A DNA stretch of 64,000 nt from Stenomitos frigidus ULC18 (GTDB lineage Bacteria; Cyanobacteriota; Cyanobacteriia; Leptolyngbyales; Leptolyngbyaceae): positions 34,393-98,392 of the forward strand of contig NZ_PVWK01000124.1 of NCBI RefSeq assembly GCF_003003795.1, given 5' to 3'. Both the position numbers and the translations under genes were made by a program. Shown piece after piece: positions 47,224 through 56,995 of the stretch (the stretch's first letter is position 1; each line of letters begins with the position of its first letter). Below the pieces are notes generated by a model that worked only from the letters and a program-made list of their open reading frames with translations, was not told where the DNA came from and did not search any database.

Positions 47224-48756
47224 GTGTTGGGAATGAATCGTTTGCAGGCCGTAGCCAAGACCATCGTTGTCTTCGTATTAATGCTGGTTGTCATGGCGAG
47301 TTGGGGGAGCGCAGATGACGCTGCACAGGCTGCTTTTAATTGGCAGCGAAAGGTAGACTCTGCTCAAACCAGCATCAAGACTAAAGGAAAGATTGCAGAA
47401 GCCTCACCACCGATCGCCCTTCAAGAGCTACGACAGGCGTTAGACAACTACCAGCCGCAGGTGACGATTCTCAGCCCTCGCAAAAATGAAGTCCTTGCAG
47501 ACAACACAGTATCGGTTCGCTTTTTGGTCAAAGACCTACCCATCTTTAAGAATGAAACGTTTGGCTTGGGGCCTCATCTGCATGTCCTGCTAGACAACCA
47601 TAGTTATCAAGCCGTCTATGACACCAGTCAACCTTTAATCTTTAACGATCTAGAGCCTGGAACCCACACCATCCGTGCGTTTGCGTCTCGTCCCTGGCAC
47701 GAAAGCTTCAAAAATGAAGGTGCCTTCGTGCAGACGACCTTTCATGTTTTAACCAAAACTCAAGACAATAGCCCCAACCCTGAATTGCCGCTGTTGACCT
47801 ATAGCCGGCCACAAGGAACCTATGGCGCAGAGCCAATTTTGCTGGATTTTTACCTGACGAATGCTCCCCTTCATCTGGTTGCTCAGGCAGACGCAACGGA
47901 TGATATTGCCGACTGGCGCATCCGCTGCACGGTGAATGGCGATAGTTTTGTCATCGATCGCTGGCAACCGCTCTATCTCAAAGGCTTCAAGCCCGGTAAA
48001 AACTGGGTACAGCTGGAATATCTGGATGATAAAGGCAACCCTGTGCAGAACGTCTTCAACAATACGGTACGCATTGTCGATTACCAACCGAACGGAGACG
48101 ATACCCTAGCTAAGTTGGTGCGAGGCGATTTGTCTGCCGCAGATGTACGTGGCATCGTTGACCCTAATTATGTCCCCCCAACCCCCACTCCTACGGTTGA
48201 ACCCTCACCAGAAATCTTGCCAGAACCCTCGCCGAGTTCCTTAGAGACCCCTCAACCGGAACTAGGGCCGAGTTTCAGCGTTCCCGATCGCACCAGTCCG
48301 ATCGCGCCGCCGTTCCCGGAACCGTCTACCAGACCTACTCCTGAGCCGACTCTAGAACTGGTTGTACCGATTCCTGAGTTGCCTACTCCTGAGCCGTCAC
48401 CCATCCCATCGGCAACCGCTACGCCCCCAGAGGATACAGAGCCTCCCAGTACAATCGCACCACCAGCAGCCCCGGCAGAAACGGAACGGCAACCTGTGAT
48501 CCCGGATGACGAGTCGACCTTACGGGAACCTAAAAAGGCAGAATCAAATGCTACGAGCGGGCAAGAGCGCTTGCGTCAACTTCGGCAGCGCTTCAGCCAG
48601 TATCTGCCGCAAAAGAATGCGATCGCGCCAGACTCTGGTGCTGTGCCAACAGAAGATGGCGATCGTGCTCAACCGTTGCCAGTAACGGAACCGACTCAGC
48701 TTTCTCCAGCTACTCCCCCAACCTTTTTACCATCAGTGCCACCGGAAAACGACTGA
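47224..48756 (+). CDS. Unknown exported protein with proline-rich tail
   Basis: The predicted 510-residue protein starts at GTG 47224, with AGGAG at 47211-47215 (eight-base spacing), or at ATG 47233; the frame is open to 47086. A hydrophobic segment follows at once (IVVFVLMLVVMASWGSA), consistent with a signal peptide. Residues about 60-300 form two beta-rich modules with the phrases LQELRQALDNYQPQVTILSP, VSVRFLVKDLPIF and HLHVLLDNHSYQAVYD, which I recall as a cyanobacterial conserved type with no name. From about 330 on the chain is Pro/Thr/Glu-rich (PTPEPTLEL), probably an extended linker or cell-wall-spanning tail. Function unknown. Confidence 0.75.
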   Translation: MLGMNRLQAVAKTIVVFVLMLVVMASWGSADDAAQAAFNWQRKVDSAQTSIKTKGKIAEASPPIALQELRQALDNYQPQVTILSPRKNEVLADNTVSVRFLVKDLPIFKNETFGLGPHLHVLLDNHSYQAVYDTSQPLIFNDLEPGTHTIRAFASRPWHESFKNEGAFVQTTFHVLTKTQDNSPNPELPLLTYSRPQGTYGAEPILLDFYLTNAPLHLVAQADATDDIADWRIRCTVNGDSFVIDRWQPLYLKGFKPGKNWVQLEYLDDKGNPVQNVFNNTVRIVDYQPNGDDTLAKLVRGDLSAADVRGIVDPNYVPPTPTPTVEPSPEILPEPSPSSLETPQPELGPSFSVPDRTSPIAPPFPEPSTRPTPEPTLELVVPIPELPTPEPSPIPSATATPPEDTEPPSTIAPPAAPAETERQPVIPDDESTLREPKKAESNATSGQERLRQLRQRFSQYLPQKNAIAPDSGAVPTEDGDRAQPLPVTEPTQLSPATPPTFLPSVPPEND

Positions 48757-49276
48757 CACCTCGTCGGCAACGCCTCCGCATGAGCCGTCGTCAACCTCTT
48801 TCGAGCCATCGATCGATCGCTAGCACTCTGTCAATTTACTCTATCAATTTTAAATTGACTCCTATATTAAGGACTATAAGGTCGCTTGAGGAGGTGCAAA
48901 CACTCAACGCTCTTGGACTCTTGGAAGCGTCACCGTCGATCGCCGCCTCGGGATTTCACGCGCTTGTGAATATGGTGCACCCTCTGCATGGAGCCTAATC
49001 ATGTTGATCCATTCGTCGTAACGGTTATTTGCTTGGAAGACGATATAGTATAGTACTTATGTACTTACTATGTACTTGTAGTGTGCGGAGGAACGGTTCA
49101 ACTCTACTCGCATCCGACGTTTAGCGCATGCATAGATGGAAGTGGTTGGGGTAGGCTGAGGAGCAGAGTTGCCGCTGTTGGTGATCTGGAGCCGCTTTCC
49201 TGCACGATCGCGGCACAACAGTTAACTACACTCATGTTTTCACCAGCGTCTCAAGATTGTTATGTTCTCTGTGTCG
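48757..49276. other. Intergenic, no gene supported
   Basis: About 520 bases between the exported protein and the regulator pair. A short AT-rich internal duplication (TAGTACTTATGTACTTACTATGTACTTGTAG) lies near 49048-49080. A 72-codon frame from 48780 has poor coding character. No RNA gene recognised. Confidence 0.5.
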
Positions 49277-49684
49277 CTACTCCTCCTCTATTGGCAACAA
49301 GGCGATCACCTGGTCTACAAAGGCCCGATAGTCTACTACGGGTTTAGAAATGTAGCCATCGGCACCACTTTGCTGAAGGGAGTTTTCCTTGTCGCCAATC
49401 ATGGCATGGGCCGTCACCAGAATGATGGGCAAAGAAGCCGTACTGGGATCGCTTTTCAGCAGTTGGGTCAGCTTAATCCCATCCACGGCTTTGCCCTGAT
49501 ACAGACTGCGAGACAGCGACACATCCATCAAAATCAAGTCTGCCTCACCCGCCTTAGCAATTTGCATGACCTCTTCTGCATTTTCGGTATGCTTCACCGT
49601 CAAACCGCCCAGACGGGTCAGATAGCGCGAAAAGACCCGCACGTTGCCCAAATCATCCTCAACCAGCAGCACAGTTTTCGTCAT
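49277..49684 (-). CDS. CheY-like response regulator, downstream twin
   Basis: A 135-residue stand-alone receiver domain. Acidic pocket Asp10/Asp11, phospho-acceptor Asp54 (LILMDVSLS), Thr in LVTAHA and Lys in YISKPV are present, so it should be phosphorylatable. It has an insertion after the Asp loop (SRSLYQGKAVDGIKL) shared with its neighbour. No output domain is present; it likely relays to a partner protein. Six bases separate it from the upstream twin, from which it arose by tandem duplication (about 70 percent identity by eye). Confidence 0.9.
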   Translation of the reverse strand: MTKTVLLVEDDLGNVRVFSRYLTRLGGLTVKHTENAEEVMQIAKAGEADLILMDVSLSRSLYQGKAVDGIKLTQLLKSDPSTASLPIILVTAHAMIGDKENSLQQSGADGYISKPVVDYRAFVDQVIALLPIEEE

Positions 49685-49690
49685 CAGTTT

Positions 49691-50089
49691 CTAACCTGTT
49701 GGCAGCAGCGCCATCACTTGATCAACAAATGCCTGATGATCGACTACAGGCTTAGAAATATAGGCATCAGCACCACTCTGCTTCAAAAAACTCTCGCGAT
49801 CGCCTTCCATCGCATGTGCAGTCACCAAAATGATGGGCAAACTGGCAGTGCTGGGGTCTGCTTTCAACATCTGAGTGATCTTAATGCCATCGACGGCTTT
49901 GCCCAAATAAACACTGCGCGACAAGGAAACATCCATCAGGATGATATCGGCTTCCTGAGCATGGGCAATCTGCATGACTTCTTCCACGTTCTCCGTATGC
50001 TTTACTGCCAAACCACCCCGCTTCGTCAAGATCTTCGAGAAGACCCGTGCGTTAATCAGATCGTCCTCAACAATCAAAACGGTTTTCAT
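49691..50089 (-). CDS. CheY-like response regulator, upstream twin
   Basis: A 132-residue stand-alone receiver with Asp9/Asp10, phospho-acceptor Asp53 (IILMDVSLS), LVTAHA and YISKPV. It shares the SRSVYLGKAVDGIKI insertion with the downstream copy and the HTENxEEVMQIA segment, so the pair is paralogous. No cognate histidine kinase is adjacent; the next gene upstream is divergent (topoisomerase). Confidence 0.9.
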   Translation of the reverse strand: MKTVLIVEDDLINARVFSKILTKRGGLAVKHTENVEEVMQIAHAQEADIILMDVSLSRSVYLGKAVDGIKITQMLKADPSTASLPIILVTAHAMEGDRESFLKQSGADAYISKPVVDHQAFVDQVMALLPTG

Positions 50090-50253
50090 GATGTTTTCCT
50101 TGGAACGTGACCCAGACGAAAGAGCAGGCTCATAATCCGTGTCGCTTTTACTGTGAAATGGAGACAGGGGCTTTAGGGCTTGCCCCCATCGTAAACGTCT
50201 TGCTGCACATGCTACAAACCTTCTATGAAATCAACGCTTAAGGAACCAAGCTC

Positions 50254-52833
50254 ATGGCTGTAATTACCACTGCCCTGCATACAGAGATGCAGCAGTCCTA
50301 CCTGGAATATGCCATGAGCGTCATCGTGGGACGCGCCCTACCAGATGTGCGTGATGGCCTTAAGCCTGTGCATCGGCGGATTTTGTACGCAATGCATGAA
50401 CTCGGTCTCACTCCCGATCGCCCGTATCGCAAATGCGCTCGCGTTGTCGGGGATGTACTGGGTAAATACCATCCCCACGGTGATCAGGCGGTTTACGATG
50501 CGCTGGTGCGACTGGTGCAGGATTTTTCGAGCCGCTACCCGTTGCTGGGTGGTCATGGCAATTTTGGTTCGGTCGATAACGATCCACCTGCTGCCATGCG
50601 ATACACGGAAACTCGTCTGGCACCGATCGGCAACGAAGCACTCCTGACCGAAATTGGTGAGGCAACCGTTGATTTTGTCGGTAATTTTGACAATTCCCAG
50701 CAGGAACCCACAGTTCTACCGGCGCAGCTTCCTGTCCTGCTGCTGAACGGCAGTTCGGGCATTGCGGTTGGCATGGCAACCAATATTCCACCCCACAATT
50801 TAGGGGAAGTGGTGGATGGTTTAATCGCCCTGATTGATCACCCGAACCTGCCCGATGCCAAACTGTTTGAACTTATCCCTGGGCCAGACTTTCCCACAGG
50901 CGGCGAAATTATTGGCACGGATGGTATTCAGGAAGCCTACACCACAGGGAGAGGCAGCATTTCTGTACGGGGTATTGCTCAGGTAGAAGAACTCCAGATT
51001 GGGCGCGGACGGCATCGACGAACCGCGCTGGTGGTCACCGAGTTGCCTTACCAGGTGAATAAAGCCGCCTGGATCGAAAAGATGGCAGAACTGGTCAATC
51101 TGGGACGGTTAGAGGGCATTGCGGATCTGCGGGATGAAAGCGATCGCGATGGGATTCGAGTCGTTATCGAGCTCCGTCGGGATGTCAATCCCCAGAAAAT
51201 TCTGACCAATCTCTACCGTCAAACGGCGTTGCAGTCCAACTTCGGCACGATCATGCTGGCATTGGCCGATGGGCAACCTCGACAGATGCCGTTGCGAGAG
51301 TTACTTCAGCAGTTTTTGAACTTTCGAGAAGAGACGCTAACCCGCCGCTATCGTCACGAACTGGGGCAGGCAGAAACGCGCCTTCATATTGTCGAAGGGC
51401 TGCTCATAGCACTCACTAATTTGGATCTGGTGATTGACATTCTGCGTCATGCACCGGATGGTAGCACTGCAAAGATGCAGTTTCAGGAACGACTAGACCT
51501 GAGCGATCGTCAGGCGGATGCCATTCTTGCCATGCCCCTACGACGCCTGATCGGGACAGAACGGCAAAGCTTGCAAACCGAATTTGATACCTTAACGGCG
51601 CAAATGCAGGATCTTCAACGCTTGTTGAGCGATCGGCGGGAACTGCTCAAAGTCCTCAAACGTGATCTACGAGGGCTCAAGAAAAAGTATGCCGATCCCC
51701 GACGGACGAAGATTATTGCTGGGAGAAGTCAAGAGTCCGGCGCCAGGCGCCAGGAGTCAGGAGTCAGGAATCAGCAGCTAGAAATCGGCGAACAACTGAT
51801 GCTTGATCAACAGCCGCTCACCGTTAACAGCCAATCACTGACTGATAGCCCCGTTCATGAAGCCGAAGAAGAAACCGTCGTCGAACTCACTCAACGTGGC
51901 TACATCCGCCGACTGGCACCCAAAGCGTTTCAACGTAGCCAAAGTAAAGCTGTAGAGAAACCAACTCAGGTGCTAGAAGACAGCGATGACTTTGTCGCTC
52001 AAACGGAATTTGCAACGACCAGCCAAACATTGGTTGTCTTCACTCGCAGTGGTAAGGCCTATCCCCTCAGCGTTAAGGATGTGCCGCATGTGTCAGGAAA
52101 GTCACGCGGAACGCCCTTGGTGACGCTACTACCGCCCTCGGCGCAGAGTGATCCAGCCTCAGTTGTCGGTTGTTTTGTGTTGCCTGATAGTTTAGATGGT
52201 ATTGATCTGCTGTTGGTGACACAGCAAGGACGCATTAAACGGTTGCCTGCTTCCGAATTGGGAGAGTTAACAGGGCGAGGGCTGACGGTGCTGAAGTTAA
52301 AGCAAGATGACCAATTAGCGTTCGTCAGCCTGACCGAAGTGGGCGATCAGCTTGTCTTGGCGACTGCGGGTGGACGCCTGTTGCGTCTAGCAGTGAATGA
52401 TGAACAGCTACCTCCACTGAGCCGAGCCGCACAGGGCAATCTCGCGATTCGGTTACGGAAGCAAGAAAGATTGGTTGGGTATACGCTGATCTATCAAGGC
52501 GACGATCTTCTTCTGATGTCAGAGCAAGGGTATGCCAAGCGCTTAGCGATCGATACCCTGCGTCTTTCTACGGCTGGCGACCTCGGTACGCAATCATTCA
52601 AATTCACTAGCAAAACCGATGCCCTTGCTGGGATGGTTGCAGTGGCTCCAGAGACAGCGATCACGCTGTTGACGAGCGCTAATCGGATGGCGAGACTGGC
52701 CGGCAATGCAGTACCACTCAAAGGTCGGGATGAGCTGGGCGATCGGCCTCTTAAGCTCGATTCTGACGAGCGCATTGCCAGCCTTACCATCCCCAAATTT
52801 CCCGTTGCTGACTCTGAAGATGAGGACGGATAG
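50254..52833 (+). CDS. gyrA: Type II DNA topoisomerase subunit A (GyrA/ParC family)
   Basis: The 859-residue protein is the DNA-cleaving subunit of gyrase or topo IV. The winged-helix region with [22 protein letters not shown] and the active-site Tyr117 in [12 protein letters not shown] is intact. A C-terminal beta-pinwheel follows from about residue 540. The quinolone-contact position of [10 protein letters not shown] holds Gln78 instead of Ser. No canonical GyrA box (QRRGGKG) is visible at the start of the pinwheel, where [14 protein letters not shown] stands instead, so a ParC-like or relaxing activity is possible. The linker before the pinwheel (about residues 490-530) contains repeat-derived sequence ([17 protein letters not shown]). 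Confidence 0.9.
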   Translation: MAVITTALHTEMQQSYLEYAMSVIVGRALPDVRDGLKPVHRRILYAMHELGLTPDRPYRKCARVVGDVLGKYHPHGDQAVYDALVRLVQDFSSRYPLLGGHGNFGSVDNDPPAAMRYTETRLAPIGNEALLTEIGEATVDFVGNFDNSQQEPTVLPAQLPVLLLNGSSGIAVGMATNIPPHNLGEVVDGLIALIDHPNLPDAKLFELIPGPDFPTGGEIIGTDGIQEAYTTGRGSISVRGIAQVEELQIGRGRHRRTALVVTELPYQVNKAAWIEKMAELVNLGRLEGIADLRDESDRDGIRVVIELRRDVNPQKILTNLYRQTALQSNFGTIMLALADGQPRQMPLRELLQQFLNFREETLTRRYRHELGQAETRLHIVEGLLIALTNLDLVIDILRHAPDGSTAKMQFQERLDLSDRQADAILAMPLRRLIGTERQSLQTEFDTLTAQMQDLQRLLSDRRELLKVLKRDLRGLKKKYADPRRTKIIAGRSQESGARRQESGVRNQQLEIGEQLMLDQQPLTVNSQSLTDSPVHEAEEETVVELTQRGYIRRLAPKAFQRSQSKAVEKPTQVLEDSDDFVAQTEFATTSQTLVVFTRSGKAYPLSVKDVPHVSGKSRGTPLVTLLPPSAQSDPASVVGCFVLPDSLDGIDLLLVTQQGRIKRLPASELGELTGRGLTVLKLKQDDQLAFVSLTEVGDQLVLATAGGRLLRLAVNDEQLPPLSRAAQGNLAIRLRKQERLVGYTLIYQGDDLLLMSEQGYAKRLAIDTLRLSTAGDLGTQSFKFTSKTDALAGMVAVAPETAITLLTSANRMARLAGNAVPLKGRDELGDRPLKLDSDERIASLTIPKFPVADSEDEDG
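51727..51778. repeat. Repeat insertion inside the topoisomerase A linker
   Basis: GCCAGGCGCCAGGAGTCAGG-type units run in frame through the coding sequence. The same CAGGAGTCAGGA words reappear just after the gene (52857-52876), a typical cyanobacterial short repeat. Confidence 0.7.
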
Positions 52834-52990
52834 AAGTCCGAAGCCAGCAGTCCGATGCCAGGAGTCAGGAGGGTCAGACGATTCTGACTACTTGTACAGC
52901 TTATTGGCTTCAACTTCGCTCGTGGAGCCCATTACGTTAACGCCTCGTGTGCCGCTTGACGCAGTTCTGTATACAGTGATTTGTGGCTAC

Positions 52991-53218
52991 CTACATGGCT
53001 TCAAACTGTGCAGTAAAACCGTCCAGCGTCATGCATTCATCTTGAAATGCTTCCGCATCACCCACATCTTCCACCTGAAAGGTCATAATACGCCGCTCAT
53101 CATCTTTCATCTTCTTCGTAGACAGTGGTTTCACCGCATAGTTCGCCATGATTGCATTGAAGGCAGTCGCCTCTTTGCGCCAGCTCTCAGCCGAACAGTA
53201 AATCGTTACAAGCCACAT
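52991..53218 (-). CDS. Unknown 75-residue protein
   Basis: A small protein (MWLVTIYCSAESWRKEATAF..) with balanced composition and plausible coding character, including the acidic end VEDVGDAEAFQDECMTLDGF. No membrane segment or known motif is recognised. No clear ribosome-binding site precedes ATG 53218, which lowers confidence. It is flanked by repeat debris (52840-52880) and the decayed hicAB locus. Confidence 0.55.
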   Translation of the reverse strand: MWLVTIYCSAESWRKEATAFNAIMANYAVKPLSTKKMKDDERRIMTFQVEDVGDAEAFQDECMTLDGFTAQFEAM

Positions 53219-53307
53219 AATGGTTCATTTTTTAGTTGTAGTAGAAGTGATGATAGGCGATCGCCCGATGCACTTCTCAACCCATTTCCCTCAACACCCC
53301 TCAATCC

Positions 53308-53517
53308 TCAACACACCTCAATGTATTGACACAAGCTCGACGGTTCAGGAATCACTTCGTGATTTAACTGCATCCCTTCAAGATGAAAGGCGATCGCCTC
53401 CCGAATTATCTGTTCAGTTTCTTCCAGCGTGTCTCCTACTGCAATATAGCCCGGTAAATCAGGCACTTAAGCCGAATAATTTGCCGCTGCTTTTTCGATC
53501 ACAACTGCATAGCGCAT
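53308..53517 (-). pseudogene. hicB: Broken hicB antitoxin-like gene
   Basis: From ATG 53517 the frame reads MRYAVVIEKAAANYSA, then a TAA stop at 53469-53467, then VPDLPGYIAVGDTLEETEQIIREAIAFHLEGM and on to a TGA at 53308. Intact HicB proteins read NYSAYVPDLPG at this point, so one Tyr codon became TAA. The rest of the 69-residue domain is unbroken. The hicA remnant overlaps it by one base (TAATG), the usual hicA-hicB coupling. The break could instead be a sequencing error, but the partner is broken too. Confidence 0.75.
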
Positions 53518-53602
53518 TAGAGTTCATCCTCCAGGTGAGCCTGCTTCCAGATACTTCTTAGAGTACCTGTCGCTAAGGTTTAATCACATCTTTGACCTCC
53601 AT
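53517..53602 (-). pseudogene. hicA: hicA toxin remnant with internal deletion
   Basis: ATG 53602 opens MEVKDVIK, typical of the HicA N-terminus. A second piece reads LATGTLRSIWKQAHLEDEL and ends with TAA at 53517, matching the HicA C-terminus. The two pieces are nearly adjacent and out of frame (86 bases in total), so roughly 100 or more bases of the core, including the catalytic His region, are missing. The toxin is therefore dead. Confidence 0.65.
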
Positions 53603-53870
53603 ACCGCAACTCCCTGAAGTAGAGCCATAGGCGACTGGCTTTAGAAAAGCGGTTTTTACAGCCGCTTTCACTCGCATAAACCACACCCGGCACCCGATAC
53701 CCATATTGATAGGCTGTGCTTATCGATTTAACAAAGGTTGTAACACCATTTCTCGGTTCCCAAGTCAGTTCCAGTAAAGAATTTTGTCTCTGGTTGCTGG
53801 GTTCTCTTAGTCACGAGCGGCTGTGCTAGATTGAGCGTAATCTTTTGCAGTCTCTCCTTAGCTCAGTCTT

Positions 53871-55157
53871 ATGGCAGTCACGAAACGTGGGCTTGTTCTC
53901 GCTTCAACAGCGATCGCAGTTAGTGCAGTCACCATTACCGGAGCTGGCATTCACCTCTCTCAAGGGCAAGCTTTCTTTCAAGAAAGCCCAAAGGGATTAG
54001 TCGATGAAGTGTGGCAAATTATCGATCGCACCTATGTTGATGGCACGTTCAACAAAGTTGATTGGAAAGCGACCCGCACCGAATATTTGAACAAGCCCTA
54101 TGCCAGTAAAGAAGAGGCATATAAAGCAGTGAGAGAAATGCTCAAGAAATTGGGCGATCCTTACACTCGCTTTATGGACCCGCAAGAGTTCAAGAATATG
54201 CAAATTGATACCTCCGGCGAGCTGACTGGAGTTGGTATTCAGCTTACAGCCGATGAAAAAACCAAAAAGCTAACTGTTATTGCGCCGATCGAAGACTCGC
54301 CTGCGTTTGCGGCAGGCATTTTGTCAAAAGACATCATTATTCAAATTGATGGCCAAAGTGCCGAAGGTATGGAGCTTAACAAAGCGGTGTCACTGATTCG
54401 AGGCACGCCTGGCACTAGCGTCAAGCTGACAATTCAGCGGGGCGACAAACAGATGGAGTATCAGCTGAAACGGGCAAAAATCGAGATCCATCCGGTTCGT
54501 TCGAGCTACCGCAAAGACGAAATGCAAGGCGGCGTAGGCTACATCCGTCTGGTGCAGTTCAGCGCCAACGCACCGGCTGAGATGAAGAATGCCATCCAGA
54601 AGTTAGAAAAGCAAAACGTCAGCGGCTACATTCTCGACCTGCGTTCTAATCCCGGTGGGCTACTCTTTACCAGCATTGAAATTGCTCGGATGTGGCTGAA
54701 GGATGGTGCGATCGTTTCCACCGTCGATCGACAAGGCGAACAAGATCGGGAACGGGCAAATAACCGCTCACTGACCGATAAGCCTCTGGTTGTACTGGTC
54801 GATGGTGGTTCTGCCAGTGCCAGCGAAATTCTTTCGGGTGCCTTGCAGGATAATAAACGAGCTACGTTGGTTGGTACCAAAACCTTTGGTAAAGGCTTAG
54901 TACAGTCTGTGCGTGGGCTAGGTGATGGTTCTGGCTTAGCCGTGACGATCGCCAAATATCTGACGCCCAACGGCCGCGACATCAACAAGCACGGCATTGA
55001 TCCAGATGTGGAAATAAAGCTGTCTGACGACCAACGACAAGCCCTGAGTAAAGATCGGGACAAAATTGGTACTCCTGCTGATTTGCAGTATGCTAAAGCC
55101 CTTGAAATCTTGACCCAACGCATTAAAGCCCAACAGCCCACTGCACCCAAGTCCTAA
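53871..55157 (+). CDS. Carboxyl-terminal processing protease (S41 family)
   Basis: The 428-residue protease has an N-terminal membrane or signal segment (GLVLASTAIAVSAVTITGAG), a PDZ domain (about 110-200, with GELTGVGIQLTAD) and the S41 catalytic core. The Ser-Lys dyad is Ser316 in GGSASASEI and Lys341 in TFGKGLVQ. Cyanobacterial relatives act in the lumen or periplasm; CtpA matures the PSII D1 protein, while CtpB and CtpC have less clear roles. The paralogue cannot be fixed by eye, so no symbol is given. Monocistronic; a palindrome follows. Confidence 0.93.
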   Translation: MAVTKRGLVLASTAIAVSAVTITGAGIHLSQGQAFFQESPKGLVDEVWQIIDRTYVDGTFNKVDWKATRTEYLNKPYASKEEAYKAVREMLKKLGDPYTRFMDPQEFKNMQIDTSGELTGVGIQLTADEKTKKLTVIAPIEDSPAFAAGILSKDIIIQIDGQSAEGMELNKAVSLIRGTPGTSVKLTIQRGDKQMEYQLKRAKIEIHPVRSSYRKDEMQGGVGYIRLVQFSANAPAEMKNAIQKLEKQNVSGYILDLRSNPGGLLFTSIEIARMWLKDGAIVSTVDRQGEQDRERANNRSLTDKPLVVLVDGGSASASEILSGALQDNKRATLVGTKTFGKGLVQSVRGLGDGSGLAVTIAKYLTPNGRDINKHGIDPDVEIKLSDDQRQALSKDRDKIGTPADLQYAKALEILTQRIKAQQPTAPKS

Positions 55158-55202
55158 AGCGGGCCGACGCAACGGATAGCGCTCCAAATGTGTAGGTTGA
55201 CC

Positions 55203-55238
55203 ATCCGTAGGGACGTTACATGTAACGTCCCTACGGAT
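55203..55238. repeat. 36-bp perfect palindrome
   Basis: Half-site ATCCGTAGGGACGTTACA (55203-55220) is followed directly by its exact complement. GTAGGGACGTTACATGTAAC-type palindromes are dispersed repeats in cyanobacteria (recalled). It may also act as a terminator for the protease gene. Confidence 0.8.
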
Positions 55239-55296
55239 CGGAACAACAGATCCGAAACACTACCCAACGTATGGAACTGGTTCATGGTTACAACCC

Positions 55297-56913
55297 ATGC
55301 TACGCCTCACTGAAATCAAGCTCCCACTAGAGCACACCGAAGCAGACCTCCAGTCCGCTATCCTCAAAAAACTGCGTCTGGCTCCAGAGTCTTTACGGCG
55401 CTACACCATCTTTAAGCGCAGCTATGACGCGCGTAAGCGAGGTGCCGTTTCGTTCGTCTATGTTCTGGATATCGAAACGCCGAAACAAGCACAATTGCTT
55501 CAGCAGTTCAAAAAAGATCCGCATGTGGTGCCCACCCCGGACACGACTTACCGCTATGTGGCTAAAGTGCCGTCTGGACTGGAGGCACGCCCCATCATCG
55601 TCGGTAACGGACCTTGCGGTATGTTTGCAGGGCTGCTGCTGGCACAAATGGGATTTTGCCCGTTGATTTTAGAGCGGGGCAAAGCCGTACACGATCGCTC
55701 GGTCGATACCTTCGGGTTTTGGAGCAAACGCAAATTCAACCCAGAGTCCAACGCTCAATTTGGGGAAGGTGGAGCGGGTACCTTTTCAGACGGCAAGCTG
55801 TATAGCCGGATCAAAGATGCCAATCGGCAGGGACGCAAAGTCCTTACAGAGCTGGTCAATGCGGGTGCTGCTCCCGAAATTCTTTACATCAACAAACCCC
55901 ACATCGGTACTTATCGGCTGGTCAAGATTGTCGAGAACATGCGTCACACGATCGAGTCTTTGGGCGGCGAAATTCGCTTTCAAAGTCGAGTAGACACGAT
56001 CGACATTGAAAATGGGCAAGTGCGGGGTGTCATGCTTGCAAATGGAGACTATATCCGCAGTGATCATGTCGTTGTGGCGATCGGACACAGCGCCCGCGAT
56101 ACCTTTGAGATGCTGCATCGGCAAGGCGTTTATATTGAACCCAAGCCGTTTTCGATCGGCTTCCGGGTCGAGCATCCACAAACGTTAATTAATGAGTTTC
56201 GTCTGGGATCACAGGCGGGGCATCCGATGTTGGGCGCGGCTGATTATCAACTGGTTCACCATTGCTCGAATGGGCGATCAGTCTATAGCTTTTGCATGTG
56301 CCCAGGCGGACAGGTTGTTGCCGCCACGTCAGAACTTGGGCGAGTGGTCACGAACGGCATGAGTCAGTATGAGCGCAGTGGCAAAAATGCCAACAGTGGC
56401 ATTGTCGTAGGCATCACGCCAGAGGACTATCCTGGTAGCCCCTTAGCGGGAATCGACTTGCAGCGAAGTTTAGAAGCACGAGCCTTTGAGCTGGGTGGTG
56501 GCACCTATGAAGCACCGGGTCAACTAATCGGGGATTTTCTAGCACAACAACCATCGACCCAGTTGGGCACCGTCAAGCCATCCTACAAACCAGGGGTGCA
56601 TTTGTGTGATTTGAGTTCCAGCCTGCCAGACTATGCGATCGCGGCCATTCGTGAAGCGATTCCTGCTTTCGACCAACAGATCAAAGGGTTTGCCATGCAT
56701 GACGCCGTTCTTACAGGTGTAGAAACGCGCACATCGTCACCCATTTGCATTAAGCGCGGCGATGACTACCAAAGTATCAATACAAAAGGACTGTACCCGG
56801 CAGGCGAAGGGGCTGGTTATGCGGGAGGGATACTTTCTGCGGGCGTAGATGGGATTAAAGTCGCTGAGGCCGTTGCCTTAAGTTTGATGGAAGCTGCTGC
56901 TTGCAAGCTTTAG
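55297..56913 (+). CDS. Uncharacterised FAD-dependent dehydrogenase (COG2509 type)
   Basis: The 538-residue flavoprotein has a small N-terminal alpha/beta domain (1-95) and a Rossmann FAD site IIVGNGPCGMFAG (100-112) with Glu of ILERG. The family signature SNAQFGEGGAGTFSDGKL (151-167) and the C-terminal YPAGEGAGYAGGILSAGVDG are present. These proteins are conserved in cyanobacteria and plastids, but the substrate is not known to me. Cytosolic. A 25-bp palindrome follows the stop. Confidence 0.88.
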   Translation: MLRLTEIKLPLEHTEADLQSAILKKLRLAPESLRRYTIFKRSYDARKRGAVSFVYVLDIETPKQAQLLQQFKKDPHVVPTPDTTYRYVAKVPSGLEARPIIVGNGPCGMFAGLLLAQMGFCPLILERGKAVHDRSVDTFGFWSKRKFNPESNAQFGEGGAGTFSDGKLYSRIKDANRQGRKVLTELVNAGAAPEILYINKPHIGTYRLVKIVENMRHTIESLGGEIRFQSRVDTIDIENGQVRGVMLANGDYIRSDHVVVAIGHSARDTFEMLHRQGVYIEPKPFSIGFRVEHPQTLINEFRLGSQAGHPMLGAADYQLVHHCSNGRSVYSFCMCPGGQVVAATSELGRVVTNGMSQYERSGKNANSGIVVGITPEDYPGSPLAGIDLQRSLEARAFELGGGTYEAPGQLIGDFLAQQPSTQLGTVKPSYKPGVHLCDLSSSLPDYAIAAIREAIPAFDQQIKGFAMHDAVLTGVETRTSSPICIKRGDDYQSINTKGLYPAGEGAGYAGGILSAGVDGIKVAEAVALSLMEAAACKL

Positions 56914-56929
56914 CATCATTAACTGAAGC

Positions 56930-56954
56930 AGGGGCATGGCACTGCCATGCCCCT
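56930..56954. repeat. 25-bp palindrome AGGGGCATGGCA/TGCCATGCCCCT
   Basis: The 12-base arms around one base are exact complements. The word GGGGCATGGC..GCCATGCCCC is a common dispersed element in cyanobacterial intergenic DNA (recalled). It may end the flavoprotein transcript. Confidence 0.75.
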
Positions 56955-56995
56955 ATGGGATTAATCGGATCAAGCTGCATCAACAGGTGAAAGCG

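Noticed and set aside
49262..50110. 282-codon open frame opposite the twin response regulators
   Set aside because: It mirrors two intact receiver genes; the internal similarity comes from the duplication on the other strand.
53220..53561. 113-codon plus-strand frame over the hicAB region
   Set aside because: The minus strand carries clear hicA/hicB similarity, which explains the sequence better.
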